In this document: positions 6,099-7,076 of the stretch, piece by piece
How the letters are laid out: the number at the start of each line of letters is the position of its first letter
How positions within the stretch are numbered: position 1 is the stretch's first letter
Source of the DNA: Chlamydiota bacterium
Lineage (GTDB): Bacteria > Chlamydiota > Chlamydiia > Chlamydiales > Rhabdochlamydiaceae
Assembly: GCA_011065235.1 (NCBI GenBank)
Contig: JAAKFB010000091.1
Coordinates: forward strand, 1 to 7,076
DNA: 7,076 nucleotides
Direction of reading: 5' to 3'
Notes under the pieces: model-generated
Told to the model about the DNA's origin: nothing
Databases searched by the model: none
Seen by the model: only the letters and a program-made list of their open reading frames with translations
Program-made: the position numbers and the translations under genes

Positions 6099-6790
6099 TT
6101 GTTTTCCTTATAAATTCCAATTGCTCGTTGATGACGATCATTTTTCTTTTTTCCAGGGCAATATCTGTGAAACTTGCTGCGCCATGCCATATAGCTCTGT
6201 TTACTGGAGAAATAAACCCCAGAGTACTTTCCAGGCCCAGCCCAACCATCCATATCAAAACCCATAGCAATCTCATCAGAGGCTTGAGGCTCTTCGCTAT
6301 CCATAGGAGTCGTTTCTTCAGCGATTTGCTCCATCTCTTCGGCGAGCGGCTCCTCAGGAACTAGCTCGGGCTCCACTTCGATTTGAGCGACCTCGTCAGT
6401 GATTTGCTCCATCTCCTCGGCAAGATACTCCTCAGGAACTAGCTCTGGCTCCACTTCGATTTGAGCGACTTCGTCTGTGATTTGCTCCATCTCCTCGGCA
6501 AGGGGCTCTTCAGAGGCAAGTTCAGACTCCATTTCAACTTGAGCGGCCTCGTCCTCTTCAGGGACCAGTTCAGGGATCACCTTTAATGGAACGATTTCAT
6601 CAAAAGCAGAGACAGTTTCTTCAGAAATTTGATCCTGCTCTATGATTTGCTGCTCAATAGATTGCTGTATGGGTTCTTTAGAATTGAGAACGATGCCATC
6701 TCTTGCTGCTGGCTTGTGAAACTCATAGCCGCTAATCATGATAATGAATAAAGCAAGACTAATAGGAAGAGCAATGATTCTACTGTGCAT
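6095..6790 (-). CDS. Small exported protein 1 with acidic tandem repeats; family not recognised
   Basis: This is a 231-aa protein starting at ATG 6790-6788 with GGAG (complement of 6797-6800) 6 nt upstream. An in-frame TTG at 6802 is less likely because the N-terminus from the ATG (MHSRIIALPISLALFIIMISG) aligns directly with the start of the downstream paralogue. After the signal peptide comes a Gln/Glu-rich region, then three tandem 26-residue acidic repeats (about residues 83-160, unit like AQIEVEPELVPEEPLAEEME followed by QI-E). The conserved C-terminal motif follows: GWAGPGKYSGVYFSSK, Y-x2-WR-x3-H and a Lys/Arg-rich tail. One cysteine occurs in the tail, none at the signal cleavage site. 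The middle looks disordered or helical and very acidic, the tail basic. It overlaps the next gene by 4 nt. Its role is unknown; location and paralogy suggest an envelope or secreted protein. Confidence 0.86.
   Translation of the reverse strand: MHSRIIALPISLALFIIMISGYEFHKPAARDGIVLNSKEPIQQSIEQQIIEQDQISEETVSAFDEIVPLKVIPELVPEEDEAAQVEMESELASEEPLAEEMEQITDEVAQIEVEPELVPEEYLAEEMEQITDEVAQIEVEPELVPEEPLAEEMEQIAEETTPMDSEEPQASDEIAMGFDMDGWAGPGKYSGVYFSSKQSYMAWRSKFHRYCPGKKKNDRHQRAIGIYKENK
6311..6544 (-). repeat. Three in-frame 78-bp tandem repeats inside the 231-aa gene
   Basis: Units on the minus strand are 6544-6467, 6466-6389 and 6388-6311, each encoding 26 residues of the pattern AQ(I/V)E-E-EL--EE-LAEEMEQI-(D/E)E(V/T). 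By eye the second and third units match at about 66 of 78 bases; the first is more diverged. The unit length is a multiple of three, so copy-number change would keep the frame. Confidence 0.88.
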
Positions 6791-6955
6791 TTTTAACTCC
6801 AAAATATATATATATTCCTATTAATATAATTAACAAATAATGGAATTATTAATAAATCAAAAAAAGTTTATATGCACATAAGTCGATCATCGTAAGCTTA
6901 CTGGGCCAAAATAATTTGAATAGCGAAGCGTCTCTGTGATCTCTGCTCGACTATA
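6791..6955 (-). promoter_or_regulatory. AT-rich upstream region of the small-gene operon
   Basis: About 165 bp lie between the right-edge element and the first gene, and the proximal half is extremely AT-rich with a (TA)n run at 6804-6815. On the minus strand TTGTTA (complement of 6831-6836) and ATATAT (6808-6813) are spaced 17 nt, but that would place transcription start almost on the Shine-Dalgarno. The exact promoter is therefore uncertain. GTAAGCTTAC (6892-6901) is a 10-bp perfect palindrome of unknown meaning. No gene is visible here. Confidence 0.3.
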
Positions 6956-7076
6956 GGGCCCGTAAAGAAATAACTTAGGCAATCCTCGAGGGAAAAATCG
7001 ATTCATCTCTCGATGATTTTCCCTTGTAGATATTGCAGGAATATCTACTGCGGAAAAATCCTCAAGATCTGAACCG
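6956..7076. mobile_element. Second copy of the inner palindromic element, cut by the window end
   Basis: It is colinear with 5417-5537 at an offset of 1539 and in the same orientation. It differs at only three positions, all transitions: A6977 against G5438, T7010 against C5471, and T7014 against C5475. The left end GGGCCC is preceded by ATA rather than TTA, so TA is the shared flank. The right terminal inverted repeat lies beyond the window. It stands in the intergenic region upstream of the two small genes. Confidence 0.85.

Noticed and set aside
6088..6364. 62-codon minus-strand and 78-codon plus-strand frames
   Set aside because: They overlap the 231-aa gene, which has a good ribosome binding site, a signal peptide and a paralogue.
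6311..6544. CRISPR-like array
   Set aside because: The repeats are contiguous, coding, 78 bp long and in frame, with no spacers.
5417..7076. Composite transposon made of two element copies around cargo
   Set aside because: The copies contain no transposase frame, and the right copy is incomplete in this window; independent insertions are the simpler reading.

Overview
The window comes from a diderm (Gram-negative) bacterium. It carries a TamA-type Omp85 outer-membrane protein followed by its TamB-type partner, plus small exported proteins. The style of the TamA and TamB sequences and the moderate GC content remind me of environmental Chlamydiota (Simkania/Parachlamydia-like organisms), but that is an impression and not a demonstrated assignment. 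All genes I accept lie on the minus strand, so transcription runs from high to low coordinates.

Layout, in transcription order (right to left). (1) 6956-7076: the first 121 bp of a structured mobile-looking element, cut off by the window end. (2) 6095-6790 and 5709-6098: two paralogous small exported proteins of 231 and 129 aa. They are translationally coupled by a 4-nt ATGA overlap and share a signal peptide, an acidic middle and a conserved C-terminal motif I do not recognise. The longer one carries three in-frame 78-bp repeats. (3) 5376-5708: a 333-bp non-coding block made of two nested palindromic elements. (4) 3567-5333: tamA. (5) 550-3570: tamB, overlapping the tamA stop by 3 nt. (6) 230-549: an intergenic stretch with only weak hairpins. 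(7) 1-229: the N-terminal part of an unrecognised gene running off the left edge.

The most interesting part is the non-coding block. The inner element (5417-5580, GGGCCC ends, 35-nt terminal inverted repeats, TTA on both sides) folds as a long stem enclosing three hairpins. It is nearly identical over 121 bp to the copy at the right edge. It sits inside a second, different-sequence palindromic element (5376-5708). Removing the inner element and one TTA leaves an outer element of 166 bp, almost the same length, with the same long-stem-plus-three-hairpins layout, and rebuilds a hairpin across the junction. Every wobble-type imperfection I found in the main stems is a G-U pair when read as plus-strand RNA, and none is an A-C mismatch. 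This suggests RNA-level selection on the strand opposite to the genes.

Removing the whole block places the stop of the 129-aa gene only about 40 bp before tamA. The likely ancestral arrangement is therefore a four-gene operon, small exported protein 1 - small exported protein 2 - tamA - tamB, now interrupted by two successive element insertions. TamA and TamB would work together in outer-membrane biogenesis or lipid transport. The role of the two small proteins is unknown; they could be accessory envelope or secreted factors.
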